Positions 1-9,069 of a stretch of 13,674 nucleotides of DNA are shown piece after piece. The notes under the pieces were generated by a model. It ran no database searches and was not told the DNA's origin. It saw only the letters and a list, made by a program, of their open reading frames with translations. The DNA is taken from NCBI GenBank assembly GCA_014621425.1, contig JAANBB010000711.1:1-13674 (forward strand), read 5' to 3'. Both the position numbers and the translations under genes were made by a program. Source of the stretch: Cylindrodendrum hubeiense. Its lineage: Eukaryota > Ascomycota > Sordariomycetes > Hypocreales > Nectriaceae. Position 1 is the first letter of the stretch. Each line of letters starts with the position of its first letter.

Positions 1-462
1 CTTAATTAATAGAAATAGTCTATTTAGATTAATAAATAAGATTAATATTTATTTTAATAAAGATATAATAATTATAATTATTATAATTCTAATAAATATA
101 TATATAAAAGTAAATATAATTTAAAGAAAAAGAATATAATATCTATTTAATTATAAGAAGTTAGATATAATAGTTATGCCAGTGATCTATAATATACAGG
201 GTATAGGGTAGGTTAAAGGTTATTTCCTAAGGGATAAACTGTAGGGTTTATATTAGTAATAATAGTCAGGGTAAACTTATTTTATAAGATTATATATAAT
301 AATAGTCAATTAGCTTAATAGTATAATAAGTTAAGATAGTTAAGGTAATTAAATTATATTAATAGCTAGAGAGCTATATATCTAGAATATATATATTTCA
401 GTTAATTATATATTAAGAGGGATTATTAGATTATAAAGATAATCTAGTAATCCTAAGTCCTA

Positions 463-507
463 GATTATAGATTATTTATAATAATCTATAATCCTAGATT
501 ATAGATT
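463..507. repeat. overlapping inverted repeats (palindrome cluster)
   Basis: The 12-base arm at 464-475 (attatagattat) is the exact reverse complement of 481-492, with a 5-base loop. The arm at 483-492 pairs again with 498-507. The string tcctagattatagattat also occurs as a direct repeat, near 458-475 and at 492-509. The surrounding 415-540 bases carry further variants (aatctagtaatcc, agataatct). It could be the relic of a small inverted-repeat element or a palindrome generated by local duplication. In sequence of such low complexity some of this arises by chance, but perfect 12-base arms containing a G or C are less likely to. Confidence 0.5.
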
Positions 508-912
508 ATATAAGATAATCTGCGATCTAGTTATAATTAGTTGAAATTTATAGGTATATAAATACTATTAGTCCTGATTATCTATTTATAATATAAGTTA
601 TAATATAATATTTTCCCTCTATTAGTTTTTATCCTTAAAACCCAATATAAGACTATATCTAAATTTCTAGTATAAGTATAAAATCTAGACTTATAAATAT
701 TTATTAATTATTATATTAGATTATATTTCTAAATCTGTTAAGTATAAATAATATTTTACTTTTATATAGTTTATTAAACTTGAGGATTATAAAGTAATAC
801 TATACTCTAAATATTTTAAGGTTAAAGTAATCTATTAAATTATATTAAGGTTATCTTGATATAATAGATATATTAACTTAGGTATCTCTTATAATATCTT
901 AAATATCACTAA

Positions 913-936
913 CTTTTATTTATTTTCTTTTCTTTT
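913..936 (-). other. candidate polypurine tract of the minus-strand element
   Basis: Read on the minus strand, this is a run of about 24 bases made of A and G with two T. It lies about 400 bases beyond the chromodomain of the minus-strand pol, where a Gypsy element would place the plus-strand primer just before its 3' LTR. Following it on the minus strand is a TGATATTT string that could be an LTR start. There is no second LTR to confirm this, so the call is positional only. Confidence 0.2.
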
Positions 937-1309
937 AGATAATTTATAATTATTAATTTTTATAATAACTAAAAATATAGAAGTATAATAGAAAGTTAAT
1001 ATTAATATTAAGATTATAGAGGTTATTTTATTAGAAATCTTAGTTTATTTAGTTTATTTATATAAATAAAAGAAATTATTATATAAAAAGAGTTTTAATC
1101 TATTTATTTATAGGATTTATAAGGTAGATAAAGAGAATAGGATTTATTCCTAAAAGGAGGCTATCCTTAGTAAGTAATAGACTATTAATAAGACTTAGAC
1201 TATTAATATAATAAACTTACTTGATTGGACTTCTATTTTAGGTCTTATTAATCTTTTCTTGGGTATTATAGATAGTAAGTATATTATTTCTTAGTATCTA
1301 TCCTAATAT

Positions 1310-2880
1310 ACTATTTCTATTAGATATAATTATAATCTTTTATATAGGAATTTCTTAAGTTTATTTTAGTAATATAAGAAATACTTAATTAATTTCTATA
1401 AGTTCTCTAATTCTATAAATTCTTACTATTTAACTAAATATATAATTTTATTATTTTCTTATTTTATATTAAGGATATCTTTAATAATAAATTCTTAATT
1501 ATTTTTAACTTCTATTTCCTATTTATTATTCTAGTCTATAATTTTAATTATATTCACTATTAATTCTAAGAATAAAATATAGAAGATTAGATAAAGTTAA
1601 ATCTTTAATAATAAGTTTAATTTATAATTATTAGTTAAGATTTTCTTAAGAATTTTATAAGATCTAATAAACTTAAAGTTAAGTTTATAACTTAATCTTA
1701 TAATTATAATATTTTTTATTATAAGGTAAATTATATTTTCTTTCTAGAAGATTAATATTTATAATCTTTTCTAATTATAATATTTCTTTATTTATTTTCT
1801 AATAAAATTTAATTCTATCTTTATTTCTTTATATAATTATTATAGTTAATTAATAATAAGGATAGCTTTTATTATAAGAGGTCTATCTTATAATATTTAA
1901 TAAGTATTTAAGATAAATCTAAAATTAATATAAGTTAGTATAAGCTTTATTATTTTAATAGTAGAGATATTATAAGCTAGTTATATTATAGGTAATTTCT
2001 AAACCTAGTTATTTTATTTATAGTTAATATAATATTATAGATATTATTTAACTATCTAATTAAGTTATTTAGTTTATCTATTTACTTATAATCTCTAAGT
2101 TATTATAAGTTTATAATTTAATCTTATTTATATTATTAATCCTTACTAGAATTTTAAGGTAAATATTATTCCTCTATTAAAGATAATTTTATTAGGTAAT
2201 CTATAAATACTAATAATATTTCTTAAGAATATATAAAAGAGTTATTCTATATTAGTTAACTCTTAATAGAATAGGAAGTATACAAATTTTATAAATCTAT
2301 TTATAATAATAAATATATTATTATAGAATACTTTAATTATAAGATCTTCTAATAATAATAGCTTAATAATATAATCTATTATTATAAATTCTTAAGATTA
2401 TTATATTACTAGAAGAGATTATAATTCTCTATAAAATTTATATTATAGTGATTTTAATTTATTATATAAATTATAACCTTTAATAAGTTTTAAGATAATT
2501 TTCTTTATTTTTAGAAATAAGAATTAACTTTATAGTCTCTCTAAGGTTTTATTAATATCCTAATATCTATATAGGGAATATTTATAAATCTCCTAGATTA
2601 AGTATTCTTATAAGTATTCTAGTACTTATAACTTATCTATTTTATCTTTATTAGATAATTCCTAATTAAATTCCTAGATTTTATTTTCTATAAGATTATT
2701 ATCTTATACTTAGAAAATAATATTAAATAATCTAATTAACTTCTTAGACTGTTCTGGTTAATAATAAATATCTTATTATATTATCTTAAGTATTTTATCT
2801 TATTATTTATATTCTTTATAATATTTATATATAAATTTATATATTATATTATTATTAAACTAATAATTATTAAATATATA
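1310..2880 (-). pseudogene. Gypsy pol fragment: RNase H end, integrase, chromodomain
   Basis: With TAA/TAG read as Gln or Trp, one frame (codons starting at 2880, 2877 and so on) gives a continuous pol C-terminus. In order: the RNase H tail YKEYKQQDKILKIIQQD (family YRKGSENxRADALSRRxD) at about 2820-2760; the integrase zinc region at about 2600-2462, where IYK, QDINKTLERLQ and GYNLYN match IHD, QGINKTLERLQ and GCDLCN of the family with His and Cys turned to Tyr; the catalytic core from FIIIDYIIKL (2385-2356); NRGIIFTLKF near 2178; the HPQTDGQTE-like segment near 2100-2068; and AYNIST near 1960. The GPFKILKK and chromodomain modules follow. The frame holds over 1.5 kb without a frameshift. Of the catalytic acids, the first Asp (2376-2374) remains, the second is AAT Asn (2178-2176) and the Glu is AAA Lys (2070-2068). 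The protein is non-functional. The N-terminal edge near 2880 and the stop near 1310 are approximate. Confidence 0.9.
1372..1500 (-). other. chromodomain of the minus-strand pol
   Basis: Immediately C-terminal to the integrase, the translated sequence runs EFIIKDILNIK, then KIIYLVKQQEF, then LENLQKLIKYFL. This matches the chromodomain pattern (xYEVExILxxR, xYLVKWxGY, ENLxNxxxLIxxFL) with Trp codons turned to TAG and the TWEP segment lost or eroded. In chromoviruses this module is attached to integrase and is thought to steer insertion to heterochromatin through histone H3 lysine-9 methyl marks. The residue pattern is seen directly; the targeting role is family knowledge. It places the element in the chromovirus branch of Ty3/Gypsy. 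Confidence 0.75.
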
Positions 2881-3834
2881 AGATAAAATAGGTAGAATAA
2901 TTATAATAATATAACGTTACATATAATAGTTTAAATATAAGAATATAATATAAATAAATAGATAATAATATATACTATAATAATTTATTAAAGTCTAGTA
3001 TAATAATGTTATTATAATTAAGTAAACCTAGATCTAAAACTCCTAATGGATAATTTCATATATTAAGGGTAATATAAATCTATATTAGCCTGATTATAGT
3101 AAAACTAGCCTTGGGAATAGAACTAAAATACTAACTCTTAGATTAGGTTAATATTAAGTATTATAATAATAATTAAAAATAATAAATATATAATACATAA
3201 ATATTAAGTAAGAATAGAGTAAGGTTTTTCCCTAGATAATTAATTATTTCCCTTATATAGATAAATATAGAGATATTATAGGCTTAGTTAAATAAATAGG
3301 TTAGAATATATTAAATACATAAATAATCTTAGTATTATGAGTTTTTTATATTTATTTAATAATAATTTTATTTTTTATTTCCTTTCTTTTAATACTATTA
3401 TAATAACTTAACTTAATTAATAAACCTTTATATAAAATATTAAAGATTATGTAAATTTATCAATTTAATTTTATTAATTTAATTTTATTAATTTAGTTTT
3501 GTTTTATTAATTTAATTTTTATATTAATATAAGATATTATAAAATTTAACTTTTTAAGATATTATAATAAAATTAGCTTAACTAAGGCCTTTTATTAAAT
3601 TACTAACTGACTATATTCTTAGAGTTTCTATTATATTATTTCCACTTTAAAATACATTATTCCTAAAGGATAATATATCCTAAATCCTTCTGGAAATATA
3701 AAGAGATAATAATTAACTTAAAATAATAATATATCTTTAAGTTAAAATATATATAATAATAGGGATAATAATCTTATATTAATTTTATAACTTAAATTAC
3801 CTTAGGTTTCCTAATTACCTTTTTATAATAGTTT
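2881..3834. other. A+T-rich stretch without a recognisable gene
   Basis: About 950 bases lie between the truncated minus-strand element and the 5' LTR of the plus-strand element. I read the minus frames for the reverse transcriptase that should precede the truncated pol and did not find it. A less mutated patch at about 3020-3130 keeps CC and GG pairs (for example gccttgggaatag). The 14-base tandem repeat at 3462-3521 and pyrimidine runs around 3345-3400 are the only structure noticed. It may be the original target DNA or an older, unrecognisable repeat. Confidence 0.5.
3462..3521 (+). repeat. short tandem repeat, 14-base unit
   Basis: The unit aatttaattttatt occurs twice exactly (3462-3475 and 3476-3489). 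A third, longer copy follows with a 5-base insertion and two T/A-to-G differences (3490-3508), then a partial fourth copy. It is a degenerate minisatellite-like patch in non-coding sequence. The G-containing third copy shows that the array was not fully homogenised. Confidence 0.7.
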
Positions 3835-4041
3835 TATTACAGAACCCAGTAATAGTAGGGCATCAGTGTTATCCTCGATAGTGTGCCTCATTACATTATA
3901 ACGATCTGGGCCAGCCAGAGAAAATACCCAGGGATATTTCCAAGGATTGGAAAAAGAAATTAACTAGAAATCCTGAGATACATTCTGGATAGCTCCTAGA
4001 TTTTCGCGGGATTTCCTAGAATATAGGAAAAGTAATTCTAG

Positions 4042-4060
4042 GGAAATCCCTGGGATTTCC
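4042..4060. repeat. perfect 19-base palindrome in the 5' LTR
   Basis: The 9-base arm ggaaatccc (4042-4050) pairs exactly with gggatttcc (4052-4060) around a single T. The same place in the 3' LTR reads ggaaatccctaggatttcc, one transition away. It is the most symmetrical of several ggatttcc/ggaaatcc units in the LTR, which makes it a candidate protein-binding or hairpin site in the promoter region of the element. Confidence 0.75.
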
Positions 4061-4128
4061 TTAGGAAAGTTAATCCCATTTTCTGAGCCTTTCCGAGGAT
4101 TAATAGAGGATTTTCCTTGGATTTCCTG

Positions 4129-4164
4129 GAGATTTCCTGAGTATATAATATTCTAGGAAATCTC
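4129..4164 (+). promoter_or_regulatory. candidate LTR core promoter: TATATAAT between inverted repeats
   Basis: TATATAAT (4142-4149) sits at LTR position 308, between gagatttcct (4129-4138) and its exact reverse complement aggaaatctc (4155-4164). The TATATAAT is unchanged in the 3' LTR at 13377-13384, while one arm there has one transition. A TATA-like box in the LTR would be expected to start the genomic transcript. A/T-rich context makes the box itself weak evidence; the flanking symmetry and the conservation in both LTRs are what support it. Confidence 0.35.
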
Positions 4165-4295
4165 TAGAAATCTTAAAAATTATCCTTCTTTTTATATTTA
4201 ATTATATAATAATAGAGAAGGTTTATTTTACTATTCTTTTAGTAATCTTAGACAGTTCTTTTTTTCTTTATATTAGATTAATAGATTCTATATTA

Positions 4296-4944
4296 ATTTA
4301 ATAGTAATTATATATTTCTTTTTATTATATAATTCCGTATATTATTAGATATTAATCTTTATAGAAAACTCCTCTTTATTTACTATTAATTCCCGGATAT
4401 CTATTATCACTTTATTAAGGAGATCTTTATTAAACTAACTGATAAAGAATAAGCTAGGATAGAAGAAGATATTACTATTAAAACTTTTTAATAATAAAGG
4501 GAAGAATACCTGATCCCTCTAAGAGAGGTTTAGAATTTCTATTATCCTATTTAACTAATATAACTTGTAAATTCTTAGAACCGCAATTACAGTCTTATTA
4601 TAGATAGTCTGTAAAATTAGAAATATAACCCTGAATATCTTGAATATAGAATATAATTATATAATTATATTAATTACCTTACTTATTATAAAGGTAAATT
4701 ATATATTAACTAAATATCCCTTCTAGGTCTATTAATAATTATAGCTAATATAGGACTAGCTAGTATATAGCCAGACCCTCTGGCTAATATAAGATTATAG
4801 TATTAAGAATTGCCTGACCCTCTTATAGGGAGTGATGATTATATAAGCCTGTGTCTTCTACTATAAATACTAACTAATAGATCTCTAGTCTAATTTCTAG
4901 TCTTATTTCCAGATCTAATAACTAGTATATCTCTAGTAATTATT
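4296..4944 (+). other. element leader between 5' LTR and gag
   Basis: About 650 bases without a convincing frame. A primer-binding site would be expected in the first bases after the LTR (atttaatagtaatta); RIP has removed any recognisable TGG-type start, so none is called. The part from about 4735 to 4945 is less mutated than its surroundings and keeps TG and CC pairs. It holds an 8-base hairpin (4768-4786), a direct repeat gcc(a/t)gaccctct (4770-4781 and 4812-4823), a TATATAAG string (4840-4847) about 100 bases before the gag start, and a pyrimidine-rich stretch after it. These could be packaging or translation signals of the element RNA. Confidence 0.5.
4768..4786 (+). repeat. hairpin in the element leader
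   Basis: tagccaga (4768-4775) and tctggcta (4779-4786) are perfect reverse complements around a CCC loop. A related string (gcctgaccctct) follows at 4812-4823 without the second arm. In a G/C-poor window this stem with four G/C pairs stands out. It may be a structured element of the retrotransposon RNA leader. Confidence 0.6.
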
Positions 4945-6230
4945 ATGACTGATAAGTAATTCTAATAGCTATTAGATAATATATAACCTACTCTAATAAA
5001 TACAGATAATACTTATATTTACTTCTAGCTAGAAAAAGTAAGATAATTCTAGTTCCTAGAAGCCTATAATAAATAATTTAATAATATTATTATAGATAGT
5101 ATTAAGACTATCTATTAATAAATAAAATACTTTAATAATATCCTGACCTAATATATAGTTAGAGGATCAGAGTATAAAGTACTATTAATAATAAGTATCT
5201 TATAATTCCTCTTAGAATCTACTCTTAACTAGTATAATAATAATCTAGATAATATCTAGTAAAGTGCCTATATAAATATTATTATTAAGCTTAGATATTA
5301 GTATAACTTACTTAAAGAATAATTCTAGATATAGATTGATATTATCTTATAGTCTTTTAATAAACTGAGATATACTTTTTAAGATATTTATAACCAGATA
5401 GACTTCTATACCTAGATATCTTAGGTAAAATATTAATTTATTATAATTAGGTATAATAATATATAGTTAAAATTAATTATCTTTATTAAATTAGATAGTC
5501 CTTTATATAAAAAACTAATAGTCCTAATTCTATTATAAACACTTCCTAAATAGATTAAGTAATATATATATATAATACTAAACCTTTATTATATTATTAT
5601 TAAGGGAAATCTTAAGGATTAGATAAATAAATCCAAGTAAAGATAAAATATACTTTCTTACTTAAGTCTAAGTATTTCTTATTTTATCTAACTAAAAGTA
5701 ATAAGATCTATTAAGATCTTAAAATAATTATATAATATCCTAAATAAAGATTATAATATTAGAAATTAATATACCCCCTAAAATACTTATAGATCTAGGA
5801 TATTAATTCTATATCTATAGATTCTAGTTATATCTAGATCTCTAGGTACTAATCCTCCTAATTAAACCCTAATTAAAGTATTATCAGAATAATCTAATTA
5901 AATAATCTCAGATATTCTTAGACTATTTCTAGTATATTAATTCTCCTCCTTTTAATAAGAAAGTATATATTTTAGTAATATTCTATAGGAAAATTATATT
6001 AATTATCTGATTAAGAATATCTTAATAAATAATTAAAATAGAGTTTATTTCTCTAAGAAAATACTAGAATAAGTATTAATAATTAATAAATAAGATTATC
6101 CTCTAATTAAAGATTATATTATAGAGATAGTGAGTTTTATAAATAATAAGATTTTAGATAAAAATAAAATAGATAATCTAATAATATCTAGGATTAAGGA
6201 ATTCTATAAGTTTATCTAAGAGATTATTAC
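4945..6230 (+). other. gag-like part of the polyprotein
   Basis: The first 430 or so codons begin MTDK followed by a hydrophilic, Gln/Asn/Tyr-rich helical-looking sequence (for example YNNIQLKLIIFIKLDSPLY, around 5450-5515), as expected of a capsid-type Gag. A middle segment at about 5760-5960 is richer in Pro, Ser and Arg (YTPQNTYRSR, LGTNPPNQT). A CCHC zinc knuckle would be expected near its end; Cys codons TGT/TGC become TAT/TAC under RIP, so I cannot identify one. The assignment rests on position before pol in the same frame and on general composition, not on a clear motif. Confidence 0.55.
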
Positions 6231-6239
6231 TATTATCTC

Positions 6240-6900
6240 ACAGATAGAGTATATTAGCTTTATTCTAGATATTAATAATAGAAAATTAATATTTAATAAT
6301 ATCACTTTCCCTCTATAGAAAATATCTTTATTATTACTTATAGTTAAATATATCCTAGTAGAAACTACTCTGGGATTAAGATTATTAGTATAATATATAT
6401 ATTTCTAGATCTAAGTATAAGCTAGACTTTATGGAAAGACTAGGTAAGAAGCCTATCTTAATTCTAGGATTACTAGATTAATTATCTTATAGAAAATACT
6501 ATCCTTCTTCCTGGATATCTCTATAGATAAAAATCTCTAAGTAAAACTTAAAGGTATAAGAATAAGCTATATTAAAGGATAGATAATCTTTATTATCTAT
6601 TTACCTGAATATAAAGATAGGAAACTAGTATTAATAAAAGCTATTATTAGTATATAGGTAATATCTAGTCTAAATATTAGTCTTCTCCTAGGATAAGAAT
6701 TTAATATATTCTATTAGATAAATATCCTAAACTTAATCTAGGAAGTAATAATTAGGTTAGCTAATAGAATATATCTATTAATAATAGTATATTATAGGTC
6801 TAAATTAGCTAGAATACCCTTATATATAATAGATTCTATAATAATTCCCCTAAGAAATAATAAAACTATATAGGTTTCTAGAGGAAAATAAGTTAAAGGA
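6240..6900 (+). other. aspartic-protease-like region of the polyprotein
   Basis: Between gag and reverse transcriptase the frame contains SSLNISLLLGQEFN (about 6664-6705), which resembles the hydrophobic-ILG-xEF/DF segment in the C-terminal half of retropepsins. It is followed by a stretch of the kind that leads into RT. The catalytic D(T/S)GA is not recognisable: candidate Asp positions are at FILDINN (about 6262-6282) and FFLDISID (about 6511-6534), but neither keeps the Gly-Ala. The call depends on location and on one motif. Confidence 0.4.
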
Positions 6901-7434
6901 TAGGACTATCTTCTTAACCCTTAATATAAAGGAATAATTAATATCTTAATATAGTAACTAGAAGTAATATATATAATAAACTATTCCTAGAAACTTATAA
7001 CCTTTTAATTAAATTAATATATAGTCACTTTAAATCCTATTAATTCTAGTAAAAAAATTAAGGAAATTAATTAGGCCTAGCTTATAATTATTTATAGAGA
7101 ATATATACTTACTAGTTATAATATACTAGCTAAAGTAGTGGAAACTAGTATCCTAAAAGAAGATAATTCCTAGAAAGATAACCTATCTATTTAGACCTAG
7201 AGTATAGATAGTAATATTAAGCTAAATATCTTCTAGTTAAAATATCTACTAGTATACACTCTCTTATAAGGAGTTTATATATTTAAAAGAGAACTAGGAT
7301 TTACTAATAAACTCTAGGAATTAATAGAGTCCTTTCTTGAATTCTAGATTAATATTAGGGTAATTAATATTAAGGAAAAATACTAGATAAAGATATTATT
7401 AGTAGAGAATTAGTATAAATAAAAGCTTAATTCT

Positions 7435-8060
7435 AGAGTATATTCTCTTAATCTTAAAAGTAGAGAATTCCTAGATAAAATATTTAATAAACTATATAAG
7501 TAAGATAGAATAGAATAAGCCCGCAAACTCACTTTCTTTATTAGCCTAGTATTTATTATATAATAAACAGTTAATAGAAAAGAAAAGAACTATATTATAA
7601 TTAATTTATAAACTCTTAACTATATTACTATCCTGGATATCTATCTAATACCTCTCTAATAGGATATTCTCTGGAAACTCTATAGAAAGAAATAGATAAT
7701 AGTTATAGATATTTAAAGTTTCTTTTATTAATTTTTTGTATATTAAACTTACTATAACTAGTTTATAATAATTAATTATTAAGGGATAGAATAATCTAAG
7801 ATTATCCTAATAGATTTTAAGAATTTATTAGTCTATATCTAATAATTTATAGATTATATTTTAAAAGATTATTAAGAATATATTTTTATATTTATTAATA
7901 ATATTATTATTTACTTAGATATTAAGAAAGAGTATTTAATATAATTTATTAAGATCTTTTAACTATTCTAATAAAGAAATATTATCCTATCCCTAGAAAA
8001 GGTATTCTTAGGATACCCTTTAATAGAATTATTAGGTTTTTAGGTTAATAGGATTAACCT
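7435..8060 (+). other. reverse transcriptase domain
   Basis: Motifs in order: RVYSLNLKSREFLDK; QARKLTFFISLVFII at about 7516-7560; NYIIINLQTLNYI (family RVVIDLRALNRV); VIDIQSFFYQF with the first metal-binding Asp codon at 7708-7710; IDFKNLLVYIQQFID (family MGFKNSPAYVQRFMD); FINNIIIYLD at 7891-7920, which is the YxDD box with both Asp codons now AAT; and EKVFLGYPLIELLGFQV ending near 8050. The order and spacing are those of Gypsy RTs, and FLGYP..LLGF is typical of one large fungal clade. Loss of both Asp in the YxDD box fits G-to-A mutation and would abolish activity even without the stops. Confidence 0.92.
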
Positions 8061-8334
8061 TATTAATATAGCTAGATAGGTTAAAATCCTAAAGAATATC
8101 TAGTTTCTAAATACCCTATAATAACTTGAAAAATAGGTTAATATAGTTAGATAGTTCTAATACCTAGTAGGAAGATTTACTAGTTAAATTAAGTTATTAT
8201 AATAATATAAAATAACCTTACTAGTAAAAGGAAGATAAAAAGATAAGATAGTTATAGAATAAGTTTAAGTAGCTTATACTAGTAAAATTATATTTAATCT
8301 TATTATAGTGGAAAAGGAATATTTTAAAGATATT

Positions 8335-8823
8335 ATAGATAGCCTAGTAGAAGTTAGTATCCTATATTATTTTAACCCTAACTAATAACTATTCCTTTAG
8401 CTAGATATCTTCAAAGAATAGGAAATAAGTAAAATAATATACTATTTAGATCTCAAATACTTATAAGATAGTCTAAATAAGATTCTATTTATTATAATCT
8501 AATCTATTATATATTTTAATTAAATACTAAGGGATACTAAGAAATAGTATTAATTTATAAAACTTAAGATAGTTTACCTAGTATAGATATATTAGAAACT
8601 TTATATTTAATTATATTCTATAAAAGGAAAAAGGATAATTATATTTATAGATTATTCTATAATATATATCCTAATAAACTAAAAGTTAATATTCTCTTAG
8701 AACTTTAAGAATAATAAGAGACTTATTATAATATTATAATATTTAAGTTAATTTCTATTAGATCTTAAATATATTCCCAGACCTAATAATATTATACCTA
8801 ATACTTTATCTTATTTACTCGGG
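8335..8823 (+). other. RNase H domain
   Basis: After RT, LFLQLDIFKE (8389-8418, family LFLQVDxSxE) supplies the first catalytic Asp codon at 8404-8406. Then come IFIDYSIIYIL (8641-8673, family xxTDHSATxxI) and the C-terminal signature PRPNNIIPNTLSYLL (8776-8820, family PGRxNxVPDALSRL), in which Asp and Arg codons have been altered in ways RIP would produce. This is the connection between RT and integrase in the polyprotein. Confidence 0.85.
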
Positions 8824-9069
8824 GAAATCCTTAAAAATAAATAAGAACTTAAAGGGAAGTTAGATATCTAGTAAGAAGGGAAAGTAAATATTAAATAAGT
8901 ATATTATTTCTTAGAAGTGTTAATTAAGCTTATACTTAGAAGGGAAATAAGAGATAGTTATTAGATAGATAAGTAAATAACTAGAATTACCTAATAATTA
9001 GATAATAAAAATAAGATATTCGGATTATTATTTATATATATTAAGAGAATAATTTATCTAATTAAACTA

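Larger units (their letters stand above)
1..1300. other. A+T-rich RIP-mutated sequence without a recognisable gene
   Basis: This stretch is almost pure A/T with scattered TAG/CTA motifs. I read it in several frames and found no convincing protein similarity. It lies downstream (3') of the minus-strand Gypsy pol remnant, so it should contain the end of that element's polyprotein, its 3' untranslated part and possibly its 3' LTR. No second LTR copy is recognisable elsewhere in the window, so none is called. A slightly less mutated patch around 178-290 keeps several GG and CC dinucleotides. A palindrome cluster lies at about 415-540. A TATATAAAAG-like string reads on the minus strand near 757-767, but A/T content this high makes such strings uninformative. 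Confidence 0.5.
900..2880 (-). mobile_element. truncated, RIP-mutated Ty3/Gypsy chromodomain element (3' part)
   Basis: This is the remnant of an LTR retrotransposon on the minus strand, recognised from its pol protein. Only the C-terminal half of pol survives (end of RNase H, integrase, chromodomain). Sequence that should encode gag, protease and reverse transcriptase would lie to the right of about 2880, where I find no continuation in any frame. The left limit is set by a possible polypurine tract and is uncertain. Its protein differs clearly from that of the plus-strand element at 3835-13530, so the two are different families. Truncation could come from a deletion or from a later insertion that displaced the 5' half outside the window. 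Confidence 0.75.
3835..4295 (+). repeat. 5' long terminal repeat (461 bp)
   Basis: This pairs with 13070-13530 over its whole length without a gap that I can see. The ends were set where similarity starts (tattacagaaccc) and stops (gattctatatta); one further A is shared and could belong to either side. About 60 differences separate the copies, all transitions. In about four of five of them this copy keeps the C or G and the 3' copy has T or A, most strikingly in the first 130 bases (for example gtgtgcctcattacatt). This copy is therefore the better guide to the ancestral LTR. It is packed with ggatttcc/ggaaatcc motifs in both orientations and has a TATATAAT string at 4142-4149. Confidence 0.95.

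Noticed and set aside
757..767. TATA box on the minus strand
   Set aside because: A TATATAAAAG-like string is present, but at about 80% A+T such strings occur by chance, and no transcription unit start or LTR pair supports it.
2150..2215. Minus-strand reading ILLVFIDYLIKLSLI as an integrase core start
   Set aside because: It looks like the VVVDRxxKxxxFIP segment, but it lies in the wrong frame and the following sequence does not fit. The neighbouring frame gives a long, collinear integrase match, with its own copy of this segment (IFIIINRFIKF) further upstream.
4296..4312. tRNA primer-binding site after the 5' LTR
   Set aside because: A binding site is expected here, but the bases atttaatagtaatta match no tRNA 3' end that I can name, and RIP would have erased the diagnostic TGG.
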